A DNA stretch of 6,737 nucleotides from Thermoplasmata archaeon (GCA_020351895.1 CP070672.1:515591-522327); one strand, 5' to 3'. Counted from the first letter of the stretch, positions 1-5,758 are shown. Numbers and translations are program-made. Notes: generated by a model from the letters alone, not told the origin.

Positions 1-503
1 ATGCATTCGATCCCTCTCTGTGAAGAATTCACTATTTCATTGTTGAATACATAGCAGTTATTTGAATACAACAGATAGATTCCCATAGAATTGTTCACAA
101 ATATCGAGTCATTTATCTTGATATTAGATCGAAAAGAGCCGCTCACTCCTCTTGTTGCGTTTTCAATGGTCATACCACTTATATTAATGAAATCGGCATT
201 CATCTCAATTGCCCATCCCCCCTGCCCATCCATTATAACAAGATCCTTGTCTTCACCAGTTAGATTGATGGTTTTATCTATAATAATGGTTTCATTGTAA
301 ATACCAGCATAAACGTAAACTGTATCCCCTGGTTGTGCAGCATCCACCCCCTCCTGGATGGTGGAGTAGGTTTTTCCTGATCCAACCTCCCTTACCGTGG
401 CACTGGCCTTCAATATGATATCTGTCTTTAGGTCTATTACCAAAATCGAGCCCAAAATAAGAATCAAAACCATGATTATTGATTGAATAGATTTTCTCTT
501 CAA
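1..503 (-). CDS. Exported parallel beta-helix (NosD/DUF1565-like) protein, N-terminal part
   Basis: The reading frame is open from a TTG at 503 down to the window edge (167 codons), so the C-terminus is missing. Residues 1-5 are basic (LKRKS) and are followed by a hydrophobic stretch (about 7-23), which reads as a signal peptide or N-terminal anchor, so export is likely. Residues 40-70 read VGSGKTYSTIQEGVDAAQPG and then DTVYVYAGIYNE. This is the typical opening of archaeal and bacterial parallel beta-helix proteins of the NosD/DUF1565 type. Further on come helix-rung-like segments rich in Ile, Asn and Gly (105-167). The TTG start is preferred because a GAGGGAG ribosome-binding motif lies 5 nt upstream; an in-frame GTG at 509 overlaps that motif. 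The gene diverges from the repeat lipoprotein. Such proteins are usually carbohydrate-active or surface-structural. No substrate can be inferred from this fragment. Confidence 0.8.
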   Translation of the reverse strand, partial: MKRKSIQSIIMVLILILGSILVIDLKTDIILKASATVREVGSGKTYSTIQEGVDAAQPGDTVYVYAGIYNETIIIDKTINLTGEDKDLVIMDGQGGWAIEMNADFINISGMTIENATRGVSGSFRSNIKINDSIFVNNSMGIYLLYSNNCYVFNNEIVNSSQRGIEC

Positions 504-560
504 TGCCACTCCCTCAACTAAAATGTATGCTAAGGGGATTATTAAATGGTTTTGATGCTC

Positions 561-570
561 TTATATATGT
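561..570 (-). promoter_or_regulatory. Candidate TATA box for the beta-helix protein gene
   Basis: On the minus strand this reads ACATATATAA, close to the archaeal TATA consensus. A start about 27 nt downstream would fall near 538 and leave a leader of about 35 nt that includes the GAGGGAG ribosome-binding site ahead of the TTG. A weaker AT-rich alternative (TTTAATAAT) lies near 537-545. Confidence 0.35.
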
Positions 571-615
571 ATTATTAATACTATTTCCTTCTTTAGGACA
601 TCTTCCTTTCCCTCG

Positions 616-625
616 AAATATTTAT
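616..625 (+). promoter_or_regulatory. Candidate TATA box for the repeat lipoprotein gene
   Basis: AAATATTTAT is centred about 30 nt before the ATG at 650, so transcription would begin at or within a few bases of the start codon. No ribosome-binding motif precedes that ATG. This fits a leaderless mRNA and argues against translation beginning at an upstream in-frame ATG (503), which lies ahead of the TATA box. Confidence 0.5.
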
Positions 626-649
626 GAGGTAGTATCACCATCTATTTTA

Positions 650-2035
650 ATGGATCGTATGAAGGTAAAGTGGGTTGCTCTGGTGCTTGCGGTTTTCATT
701 TTGTCAGCAGTGGCTGGTTGCATTGATTTTGATGAGGAAGAAAAAGATTCTGATGGGGACGGTTATAAGGATAAAAACGATGAGTTTCCAGATGATCCAA
801 CCGAGTGGAGCGATATCGATGGGGATGGAGTAGGTGATAATTCGGATGTGGATCCCTATGATGCCTCCGTGGGAATAGATTCCGATGGTGATGGAGTGGG
901 GGATGAGAAGGATGAATTTCCGAATGACCCCGACGAATGGGAGGATTCTGATGAGGACGGTGTCGGGGATAACAGCGATGCATTTCCCAACGATTCAACT
1001 GAATGGAGTGATACTGACGGTGATGGAGTCGGGGACAATTCCGATTCCTTTCCCCTAAATCCCGAGGAAACAAAGGATTCAGACGGCGACGGTGTAGGCG
1101 ACAACAGTGATGCATTTCCCAATGATCCTGATGAGTCGAAGGATACTGACGGAGATGGTGTTGGAGACAACGAGGATGCATTCCCAGAAGACCCCAAAGA
1201 GACAAAGGATTCAGATGGTGATGGAGTAGGGGACAACAGCGACGCTTTTCCCTTCGATCCAAAGGAGTCCAGCGACAGTGATGGCGATGGTGTGGGAGAC
1301 AACAGCGATGCCTTCCCAAACGATCCCTCAGAGACTAAGGATTCGGACGGGGATGGAGTAGGGGACAACAGCGACGCTTTTCCCAATGATCCGTCAGAAT
1401 GGAGCGATTGGGATCACGATGGAATAGGTGACAATACAGATGATTCAGATGGCGATGGTTATGTGGATGCCGATGACGCTTTTCCCGATGATCCTGACGA
1501 ATGGAACGATACAGACAACGATGGAATAGGCGATAACTCAGACGATGACATAGATGGGGATGGAGTATTAAATGATGATGATGAGTTTCCCTATGACCCA
1601 ACAAGATCCAGAACCATCTACAACGATGTATCTCTTTCTCCGAGGTCAGGATGGCTAGATGCGGGAGACAATGCGATTCACACCGAGCAATTCAATTTTG
1701 CGGAATCTGATATATATAATGTGGAATTTCTTATATATATCAATGAAACAGATGAAGATAATGCAGAAACAGATGAAGGTTCAGACCCCGATACTGTTAA
1801 AGTCACGATCGAGGGAGGAGAAAATTCTGATTCCTATGAATCGGAGACCGATTTTCAATGGCAGAGAGCTTGGACCGCCAATTTTCTTTCCAACCAATGG
1901 ACCGTTACAATAGAGGGTATTGTGTTTGGAGGCGGAAAGGAGGTTTTCGAGCCAGGGGTTGGATTCATCGTCTACGAGGATGCGGGAATAGCCTGGTCAT
2001 TACATGTGGATTATACGTATTTGACCTATGAATGA
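650..2035 (+). CDS. Lipoprotein with thrombospondin type 3-like calcium-binding repeats
   Basis: This 461-residue protein begins MDRMKVK. A hydrophobic segment (7-22) ends in a lipobox-like VAGC with Cys24, so it is probably a lipid-anchored surface protein. Residues 33-321 hold about 14 acidic repeats. Ten are full 22-residue units of the form DSDGDGVGDNSDAFPNDPSE; the last four are 14-20 residues long. The DxDxDG core is the calcium-binding loop of thrombospondin type 3-like and dockerin-like repeats, so a calcium-stiffened rod or stalk is expected. Residues 322-461 form a separate, beta-rich, repeat-free domain with Asn/Asp-rich loops and the C-terminal sequence HVDYTYLTYE. I cannot name this domain. 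The start at 650 is chosen because the signal peptide begins there and a TATA box sits about 30 nt upstream. An in-frame ATG at 503 would add 49 residues that overlap the promoter. The second Met (659) is also possible. Ligand and partner are unknown. Confidence 0.85.
   Translation: MDRMKVKWVALVLAVFILSAVAGCIDFDEEEKDSDGDGYKDKNDEFPDDPTEWSDIDGDGVGDNSDVDPYDASVGIDSDGDGVGDEKDEFPNDPDEWEDSDEDGVGDNSDAFPNDSTEWSDTDGDGVGDNSDSFPLNPEETKDSDGDGVGDNSDAFPNDPDESKDTDGDGVGDNEDAFPEDPKETKDSDGDGVGDNSDAFPFDPKESSDSDGDGVGDNSDAFPNDPSETKDSDGDGVGDNSDAFPNDPSEWSDWDHDGIGDNTDDSDGDGYVDADDAFPDDPDEWNDTDNDGIGDNSDDDIDGDGVLNDDDEFPYDPTRSRTIYNDVSLSPRSGWLDAGDNAIHTEQFNFAESDIYNVEFLIYINETDEDNAETDEGSDPDTVKVTIEGGENSDSYESETDFQWQRAWTANFLSNQWTVTIEGIVFGGGKEVFEPGVGFIVYEDAGIAWSLHVDYTYLTYE
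746..1612 (+). repeat. 66-bp coding tandem repeat array (thrombospondin type 3-like units)
   Basis: Ten consecutive 66-bp units (746-1405) each encode 22 residues. They are followed by four shortened units of 14, 20, 15 and 20 codons. The units are diverged by synonymous changes at many positions. However, a 33-nt stretch is identical between unit 8 (1220-1252) and unit 10 (1352-1384), exactly two repeat lengths apart. The array also creates long non-coding open frames on the opposite strand. Confidence 0.9.
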
Positions 2036-2098
2036 AACTTCGATTCTAACAACAGTTTTCCAATCTGGTCATTGTTTGTAACTTCCATTTTAATAACC

Positions 2099-2108
2099 GT
2101 TTTTATAC
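2099..2108 (+). promoter_or_regulatory. Candidate plus-strand TATA box before the hairpin element
   Basis: GTTTTTATAC lies about 27 nt before the G-run at 2128-2133 that opens the inverted repeat. Plus-strand transcription could therefore begin almost exactly at the hairpin. The T-rich stretch could equally be part of the transcription-termination region of the lipoprotein gene, whose stop codon is 64 nt upstream. Confidence 0.3.
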
Positions 2109-2120
2109 ATCTTTGAGCTT

Positions 2121-2206
2121 AAAAAAAGGGGGGTGGTGATGGGTAGAATGAAGAAGGTGTGTTTGTTCCAGCTGAGAGGTCACCACCCCTGAGAGGAGGT
2201 AAGTGT
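2121..2206 (-). ncRNA. Candidate small non-coding RNA (orientation uncertain)
   Basis: A perfect 10-bp inverted repeat (GGGGTGGTGA at 2130-2139, TCACCACCCC at 2180-2189) closes a 40-nt loop. On the minus strand, a perfect TTTATATA box (2230-2237) would place the start near 2206. The hairpin is then followed after two further Cs by seven T (2121-2127), a termination-like end. That gives a discrete transcript of about 85 nt with a strong closing stem. The octamer CTGAGAGG occurs twice on the plus strand (2172-2179 and 2189-2196), flanking the right arm. No family is recognised: there is no intact C/D box pair, TPP-riboswitch core or tRNA T-arm. A plus-strand transcript from the TATA box at 2099-2108 is the main alternative. 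It would gain G-U pairs at both ends of the stem but lacks a clear terminator. Promoter, stem and T-run are seen; the RNA itself is inferred. Confidence 0.35.
2130..2189. repeat. Perfect 10-bp inverted repeat with 40-nt spacer
   Basis: The two arms (2130-2139 and 2180-2189) are exact reverse complements, and 8 of the 10 bases in the right arm are C or T. No target-site duplication flanks the arms, so a miniature transposable element is not supported. A short ATG frame (2139-2192, 17 codons) spans the loop and stops just past the right arm, but nothing supports it as a gene. Confidence 0.8.
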
Positions 2207-2227
2207 CATTAAATTTATCATTATGTA

Positions 2228-2237
2228 TTTATATAAA
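2228..2237 (-). promoter_or_regulatory. Palindromic consensus TATA box
   Basis: TTTATATAAA is its own reverse complement and contains the archaeal consensus TTTATATA on both strands. On the minus strand it points at the candidate small RNA. On the plus strand it would start a transcript near 2260, with no gene until 2538, where a better-placed TATA box exists. Confidence 0.4.
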
Positions 2238-2380
2238 CGTATCGTGGTTATTACCCTCTATACACCAATAATCATGTGCGGTAAAACAGAACAATAAAAA
2301 TGGTATATGATAATGATATCGTACCAATTCTCCTATTATCATTCATTTCAATCTTCTCCATTCCCTATCCATAATGTTTT

Positions 2381-2448
2381 CCCACCCGCCATCCCCCTCC
2401 TCCATCCTTTTTTACTGTCCCACCTGCCTAACCCCCACCACCCGCCCT
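2381..2448. other. C-rich (plus) / G-rich (minus) asymmetric tract
   Basis: The plus strand is almost entirely C, T and A, with many runs of 3-5 C and only a handful of G. On the minus strand, reading from 2447, G-runs of 3, 3, 2, 5, 2, 2 and 3 occur within about 30 nt. Further runs of 5, 3 and 3 follow near 2397-2381. This arrangement is compatible with a G-quadruplex on the minus strand. No credible reading frame crosses it: in frame with the phosphatase gene it would give a Pro/His/Ser-rich stretch unlike any phosphatase N-terminus. Confidence 0.5.
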
Positions 2449-2502
2449 CTTTTATGCTATATAGGAGAAAAGGTAAAATTCAAAGTCTCCACCATGCACA
2501 CC

Positions 2503-2514
2503 AAATATATTTAA
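2503..2514 (+). promoter_or_regulatory. Candidate TATA box for the phosphatase-rhomboid operon
   Basis: AAATATATTTAA is centred about 29 nt before the ATG at 2538, so the transcript would start within a few bases of the start codon (leaderless or nearly so). There is no purine-rich ribosome-binding site ahead of that ATG (the preceding bases are CCCGCGCC). This rules against in-frame ATGs further upstream, such as 2307. Confidence 0.55.
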
Positions 2515-2537
2515 CTCAAAACTTCATTTCCCGCGCC

Positions 2538-3179
2538 ATGAAAGGCTTCAAAGCGGTTCTTTTCGACCTTGATGGGACCCTTATTTATTCGAAAGGAGTG
2601 ATAGGAAGTTGTATTAACGAGACCTTGGAGCATTTTGATATTCCACCATTTAAACAGGAGGAGCTCTATGAACTGATCGGGGTGCCATTGGGAAAGGCAT
2701 TGTCCTTAAAATCCCAGGACATCAAGCCCCTTATGGAACATTTCCGTAAATTATATGTTACAAGGTATCTGGAAGGGACAGACGTTTATGATGGCATGAG
2801 CTCTATTCTTTCGATGCTGAAGTATGAAGGGAAGAAAATAGGCGTGGTAACCCTAAAAAGCACACCTGTTGCCGAGGAAGTACTGAGAGGACTGAATCTC
2901 GCTTGTTTTGTGGATGCAGTGGAAGGAGACGATGATGTTTCAGAGCTCAAACCGTCTCCAGATCAGATAATCAAAATATGTAAAGCCCTGGATGTTGAGC
3001 CAGAAGGCACAATCATGATAGGCGATACAACAATGGATATCATCGCCGGAAAGAAAGCGAACTGCAAAACCATTGGCGTGCTATGGGGGGCCATGAGCAT
3101 GGATAAACTATCTGAGGCAGGCGTGGATTTTTTGGCAAGAAATCCAAAGGAGCTCGAAAATCTGTTGAAAGGCCTTTAA
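2538..3179 (+). CDS. HAD-family hydrolase, phosphoglycolate phosphatase-like
   Basis: This is a 213-residue cytosolic phosphatase of the haloacid dehalogenase superfamily. Motif I is FDLDGTL, with nucleophile Asp10 and acid/base Asp12. Motif II is Thr105 in VVTLKS. Motif III is Lys138 in LKPSPD. Motif IV is GDTTMD (162-167), which binds magnesium. Residues of about 15-85 form a helical cap, placing it with the phosphoglycolate phosphatase / beta-phosphoglucomutase-like subgroup. All catalytic residues are present and the length is usual for that group. The substrate cannot be fixed from sequence; a small phosphorylated metabolite such as 2-phosphoglycolate is the usual guess. The start at 2538 is chosen because the nucleophile motif follows directly and a TATA box sits about 29 nt upstream. 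The rhomboid gene begins 21 nt after the stop with its own ribosome-binding site, so the two are probably co-transcribed. Confidence 0.9.
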   Translation: MKGFKAVLFDLDGTLIYSKGVIGSCINETLEHFDIPPFKQEELYELIGVPLGKALSLKSQDIKPLMEHFRKLYVTRYLEGTDVYDGMSSILSMLKYEGKKIGVVTLKSTPVAEEVLRGLNLACFVDAVEGDDDVSELKPSPDQIIKICKALDVEPEGTIMIGDTTMDIIAGKKANCKTIGVLWGAMSMDKLSEAGVDFLARNPKELENLLKGL

Positions 3180-3183
3180 AAAA

Positions 3184-3190
3184 GAGGTGA
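3184..3190 (+). promoter_or_regulatory. Ribosome-binding site that fixes a TTG start
   Basis: GAGGTGA, strongly complementary to the 16S rRNA 3' end, lies 10 nt before the TTG at 3201. The first downstream ATG (3219) would be 28 nt away, too far for this site. This supports TTG as the start of the rhomboid gene and fits an internal operon position that needs a ribosome-binding site. Confidence 0.65.
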
Positions 3191-3200
3191 TTTAATCTAT

Positions 3201-4073
3201 TTGGTATCCATTCTGGCCATGATCCTGATAATTATCGGGCTAATATACACGTTCTGGAAAAAGGCGTATTTAACCCACACACTCCTGATTGTAAATGTTA
3301 TTATATTTATGCTGGAGTATTTTGCTTATGATGAAATATTCGATGATTTGGGATTCAGGCCAGAGTACCTATTTACTGGAGAGAAAATTTACACCATAAT
3401 TACTTCTATGTATCTGCATACCAACGTCATTCACCTTCTATTCAACATGATATTCTTGGCCTTTATAGGTCTTTTATTGGAGGAGAAAATCGGTACACTG
3501 AGGTACGGGATCATATACTATTTCACAGGATTTACCGCCGTTCTAACCTTCTCATTCACCTCAGGTATCCTTCGACCAGAGGTTATTGTTGTGGGAGCAT
3601 CGGGAGGCTTGTTCGGGATACTTGGGGCCTATGCAAGATTATATCCAACTGACAAGTTCGCATTTTTTCCATTTCCGGTTCCACTTCCCATTTATACATG
3701 GGCCTTTATCTTCCTTTTGATCGCCATTGTCGCCACATTCGTGCCTGGGATATGTCTTCTTGGCAGGGTGGCGCATCTCGCCCATGTGGGGGGACTTTTC
3801 GGAGGTCTGGCAATAGCCCCTGCGGTAATGAGAATCGAGACAAAAGAAAAGAAGAAGATGACGAAAGTGAACTACGACGCATTGGATATTTTGGCTCAAA
3901 CGGATGAGGAAAAGGAAATGCTAAAAAAGATCAAATCCGAGGACGAGCCCGAAATCAGGGATGCCTGGTTAGAACATTTTCTTTCAAAAGTAAGATGCCC
4001 TCAATGCGGCAATATCATGGAGCAAAAGGGAAGAACCCTAAAATGCACTTGCGGCTTCGAACTTAAGTATTAA
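3201..4073 (+). CDS. Rhomboid-family intramembrane serine protease with C-terminal zinc ribbon
   Basis: This 290-residue polytopic membrane protein has hydrophobic segments near 3-17, 26-42, 78-93, 103-122, 128-146, 163-182 and 190-208. The rhomboid signature is complete. HTNVIHLLFN (73-82) supplies the oxyanion-side His78 and Asn82. GASG (132-135) carries the nucleophile Ser134. AHVGG (194-198) carries the catalytic His195. The protein should therefore cleave transmembrane substrates within the bilayer. After the membrane domain comes a charged, probably helical linker (about 212-262, rich in Lys and Glu). A compact C-terminal motif CPQC...CTC (Cys266, 269, 282, 284) follows, which looks like a zinc ribbon facing the cytoplasm. 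The start is TTG, chosen from the GAGGTGA site 10 nt upstream. It is probably the second gene of an operon with the HAD phosphatase. Its substrate is unknown, and the zinc ribbon may recruit it. Confidence 0.92.
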   Translation: MVSILAMILIIIGLIYTFWKKAYLTHTLLIVNVIIFMLEYFAYDEIFDDLGFRPEYLFTGEKIYTIITSMYLHTNVIHLLFNMIFLAFIGLLLEEKIGTLRYGIIYYFTGFTAVLTFSFTSGILRPEVIVVGASGGLFGILGAYARLYPTDKFAFFPFPVPLPIYTWAFIFLLIAIVATFVPGICLLGRVAHLAHVGGLFGGLAIAPAVMRIETKEKKKMTKVNYDALDILAQTDEEKEMLKKIKSEDEPEIRDAWLEHFLSKVRCPQCGNIMEQKGRTLKCTCGFELKY

Positions 4074-4092
4074 CTTTCTTAAATCCAATAAC

Positions 4093-4102
4093 TTTTATGT
4101 TT
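4093..4102 (+). promoter_or_regulatory. Candidate TATA box for the HTH-Nudix gene
   Basis: TTTTATGTTT (T/A-rich, imperfect consensus) is centred about 27 nt before the ATG at 4124, predicting a leaderless transcript. It argues for ATG 4124 over an in-frame ATG at 4097, which lies inside the box, and for separate transcription from the rhomboid gene. Confidence 0.4.
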
Positions 4103-4123
4103 AATTATGCCTATTCGCTTTCA

Positions 4124-4831
4124 ATGAAGAGACTGAATGCAAAGGCCTGGCTAGAAAAAGACGGTAAGTTTTTGGTGAGTGAGGGAAGGGCCCAGATTTT
4201 GGAGTTAATAGAAAAGACACATTCGCTTTCCAAAACAGCCTCAGAGATGAAGATGTCGTACAGGCATCTTTGGGGCATCATCAAGGAGATGGAGAGTGCT
4301 TCCAAAGAAAAACTGGTTGATTCTGAACGCGGGGGAATAGGAGGAGGAAAAACCGAGCTGACAGGTGCAGGAAAAAGGCTTTTGGAGGAGTACAATCGGG
4401 GAATGAAGAATCTAAATGCATTTCTGAATAATAGGGGCTTTCTAAAACCTTCCTTGACCGTGGACGGGATCATCATCCACGAGAATAAGCTGGTTCTCAT
4501 CAAAAGGGCCAATCCACCTTTTAAGGGCAAATATGCGCTGCCCGGGGGTTTCGTGGAGTACAATGAAAAGGTGGAGGAAGCCGCAGTTCGGGAAATAAAA
4601 GAAGAGACAGGATTTATAACAGAAATAAAGGGGATAGTGGGCGTTTATTCCGATCCAAATAGGGATCCAAGAGGTCATACAGTATCTGTAGTCTTTGAGC
4701 TGAATGTGAAGGGTGGTAAGATGAAGTCTGGATCCGATGCCAAGGAGGCAAAACTATTTTCTTTGGATAAAATTCCAAGCTTGGCTTTTGATCATGATGT
4801 GATTGTAAAGGACTTTTTAAAAAGGGTGTAG
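4124..4831 (+). CDS. ModE-type winged helix-turn-helix / Nudix hydrolase fusion
   Basis: This is a 235-residue cytosolic protein with two domains. Residues 1-92 match the DNA-binding part of ModE/LysR-type regulators. LSKTASEMKMSYRHLWGIIK (35-54) is the helix-turn-helix. ERGGIGGGKTELTGAGKRLL (68-87) is the characteristic glycine-rich wing. Residues of about 107-235 are a Nudix hydrolase with a complete Nudix box (142-164, G-x5-E-x7-REIKEETGF) and the downstream YSDPNRDPRGH stretch typical of archaeal ADP-ribose pyrophosphatase-like enzymes. The metal ligands Glu157, Glu160 and Glu161 are present, so catalysis is expected. The likely role is either a metabolite-sensing regulator (ADP-ribose or another nucleotide) or an enzyme with an autoregulatory domain. 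The bacterial NrtR regulators combine the same domain types in reverse order. The ModE molybdate-binding domains are absent. The gene sits 50 nt after the rhomboid gene with its own TATA-like box. Confidence 0.88.
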   Translation: MKRLNAKAWLEKDGKFLVSEGRAQILELIEKTHSLSKTASEMKMSYRHLWGIIKEMESASKEKLVDSERGGIGGGKTELTGAGKRLLEEYNRGMKNLNAFLNNRGFLKPSLTVDGIIIHENKLVLIKRANPPFKGKYALPGGFVEYNEKVEEAAVREIKEETGFITEIKGIVGVYSDPNRDPRGHTVSVVFELNVKGGKMKSGSDAKEAKLFSLDKIPSLAFDHDVIVKDFLKRV

Positions 4832-4911
4832 ACCTTGATTTATTGAGATGATTCATTATCTAATTCATAAGAATGAAATCTTCAAATATGATTGAGTATC
4901 ATGTGCCCTTC

Positions 4912-5748
4912 TCATTTCATCTCTTTCTTTTCGAAAATAAAATAGGTAATCAATAGGGCTATGACTAAATAGAAGAGCATGACGAGCAGGCTTAAACCGA
5001 TCTCAGGAATGAATATATTAAAGGGCCCTGCATCAACTGTAGTGGGGTAAGGCACAGAAAGAATATATACGATTATTCCAGAGCTGAATGTCAAGCTGGC
5101 CCAAGGTGCGACTCCTGCCGCCATGAACATAACATTTATAATATCCATTATTAAGAAGAAGAAAAAGAATACAAGCACATATGCTAAAGCAGCACTTTTC
5201 ATCAACGAGCTGAAAAGAAAAGCCACTGCCATTCCCGCAAAAAGATAGATTAAACAGAATAGAAAAGAAAGAACGATCTCCTTGGGTAAAGAACGATTTA
5301 TTGCCCCAATTGCACCCATTGTCGCTCCATAATATAACATGATTATAAGCATGGCAGATAGTATACTGGCTGTGAATTTTCCCATGAGAATTACCGACCT
5401 ATTCAGGGGATTTGGGAACAGGATATAACCGGTTTTTTGTTGAAACTCTGAGACTATGGCATCGGCTCCAAAAAACGTGAAACACAGCATTGCAAGAATC
5501 GAAACGAAGGTACCGAATAATTGGGCAAATTCCAATGCATCCGAAGGGTATCCATCTCCAAGAGCAGGGGGAATACCTAGAATCAATCCTATGATCAGTG
5601 CAAGGATGATCAACATCGCCATAAGCCTTCTACTGCGGAGGTACTTTAATAATTCATAACGGACAACAATAAAATACTGCTGGAGATTGGATGGAACAAC
5701 GTTATGTCTTTGAGAGATCGATGTTGACGATACTTTTCCCTCCACCAT
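4912..5748 (-). CDS. ABC-2 type transporter permease
   Basis: This is a 278-residue integral membrane protein. A short cytoplasmic N-terminus ends in the amphipathic stretch YELLKYLRSRR (31-41). About six hydrophobic segments follow (roughly 42-60, 76-96, 121-148, 158-181, 186-210 and 250-272). Between segments 2 and 3 lies SEFQQKTGYILFPNPLNRSV (100-119), then the segment-3 lead-in ILMGK. This is the usual ABC-2 permease coupling region that contacts the ATPase. The protein forms the membrane channel with the ATPase encoded immediately upstream, probably as a homodimer with two ATPase subunits, exporting a hydrophobic compound, lipid or peptide. The substrate is not indicated. The start at 5748 is set by AGGTGA 4 nt upstream, which overlaps the ATPase stop, so translation is probably coupled. 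The gene converges on the HTH-Nudix gene, with 80 nt between stop codons and no clear terminator hairpin. Confidence 0.9.
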   Translation of the reverse strand: MVEGKVSSTSISQRHNVVPSNLQQYFIVVRYELLKYLRSRRLMAMLIILALIIGLILGIPPALGDGYPSDALEFAQLFGTFVSILAMLCFTFFGADAIVSEFQQKTGYILFPNPLNRSVILMGKFTASILSAMLIIMLYYGATMGAIGAINRSLPKEIVLSFLFCLIYLFAGMAVAFLFSSLMKSAALAYVLVFFFFFLIMDIINVMFMAAGVAPWASLTFSSGIIVYILSVPYPTTVDAGPFNIFIPEIGLSLLVMLFYLVIALLITYFIFEKKEMK

Positions 5749-5752
5749 GTTT

Positions 5753-5758
5753 TCACCT
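5753..5758 (-). promoter_or_regulatory. Ribosome-binding site overlapping the ATPase stop codon
   Basis: AGGTGA on the minus strand overlaps the TAG stop of the ATPase gene (5757-5759) and lies 4 nt before the permease ATG. The 8-nt gap between the two genes and this overlap point to translational coupling, which would help keep the two subunits in balance. Confidence 0.65.

Noticed and set aside
503..649. 49-residue N-terminal extension of the lipoprotein from the ATG at 503
   Set aside because: It spans the divergent promoter region and the TATA box at 616-625, and would bury a clear lipoprotein signal peptide that begins at 650.
696..1604. Long open frames antisense to the lipoprotein repeats
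   Set aside because: They arise from the periodic GAT/GAC-rich repeat, give low-complexity His/Arg/Pro or Ser/Pro strings, and have no promoter or ribosome-binding site.
2130..2189. Miniature transposable element bounded by 10-bp inverted repeats
   Set aside because: No target-site duplication and no second copy in the window. The size and the flanking TATA box and T-run suit an RNA better.
2139..2192. 17-codon frame MGRMKKVCLFQLRGHHP
   Set aside because: It lies wholly in the hairpin loop and right arm, has only a G-run as a possible ribosome-binding site, and has no visible coding signature.
2128..2200. C/D box RNA, TPP riboswitch or tRNA in the hairpin element
   Set aside because: CUGA motifs and a C-box-like GUGAUGG occur but not in a paired C/D arrangement. 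A CUGAGA occurs, but the rest of the TPP core is absent. There is no T-arm consensus.
2307..2537. 77-residue extension of the phosphatase from the ATG at 2307
   Set aside because: It translates the C-rich tract into a Pro/His/Ser-rich stretch unlike HAD enzymes, and a well-placed TATA box lies inside it.
4832..4911. Bidirectional terminator between the convergent Nudix and permease genes
   Set aside because: Only a 7-bp match (ATGAAAT/ATTTCAT) with a long spacer, and no strong T-run on either strand.
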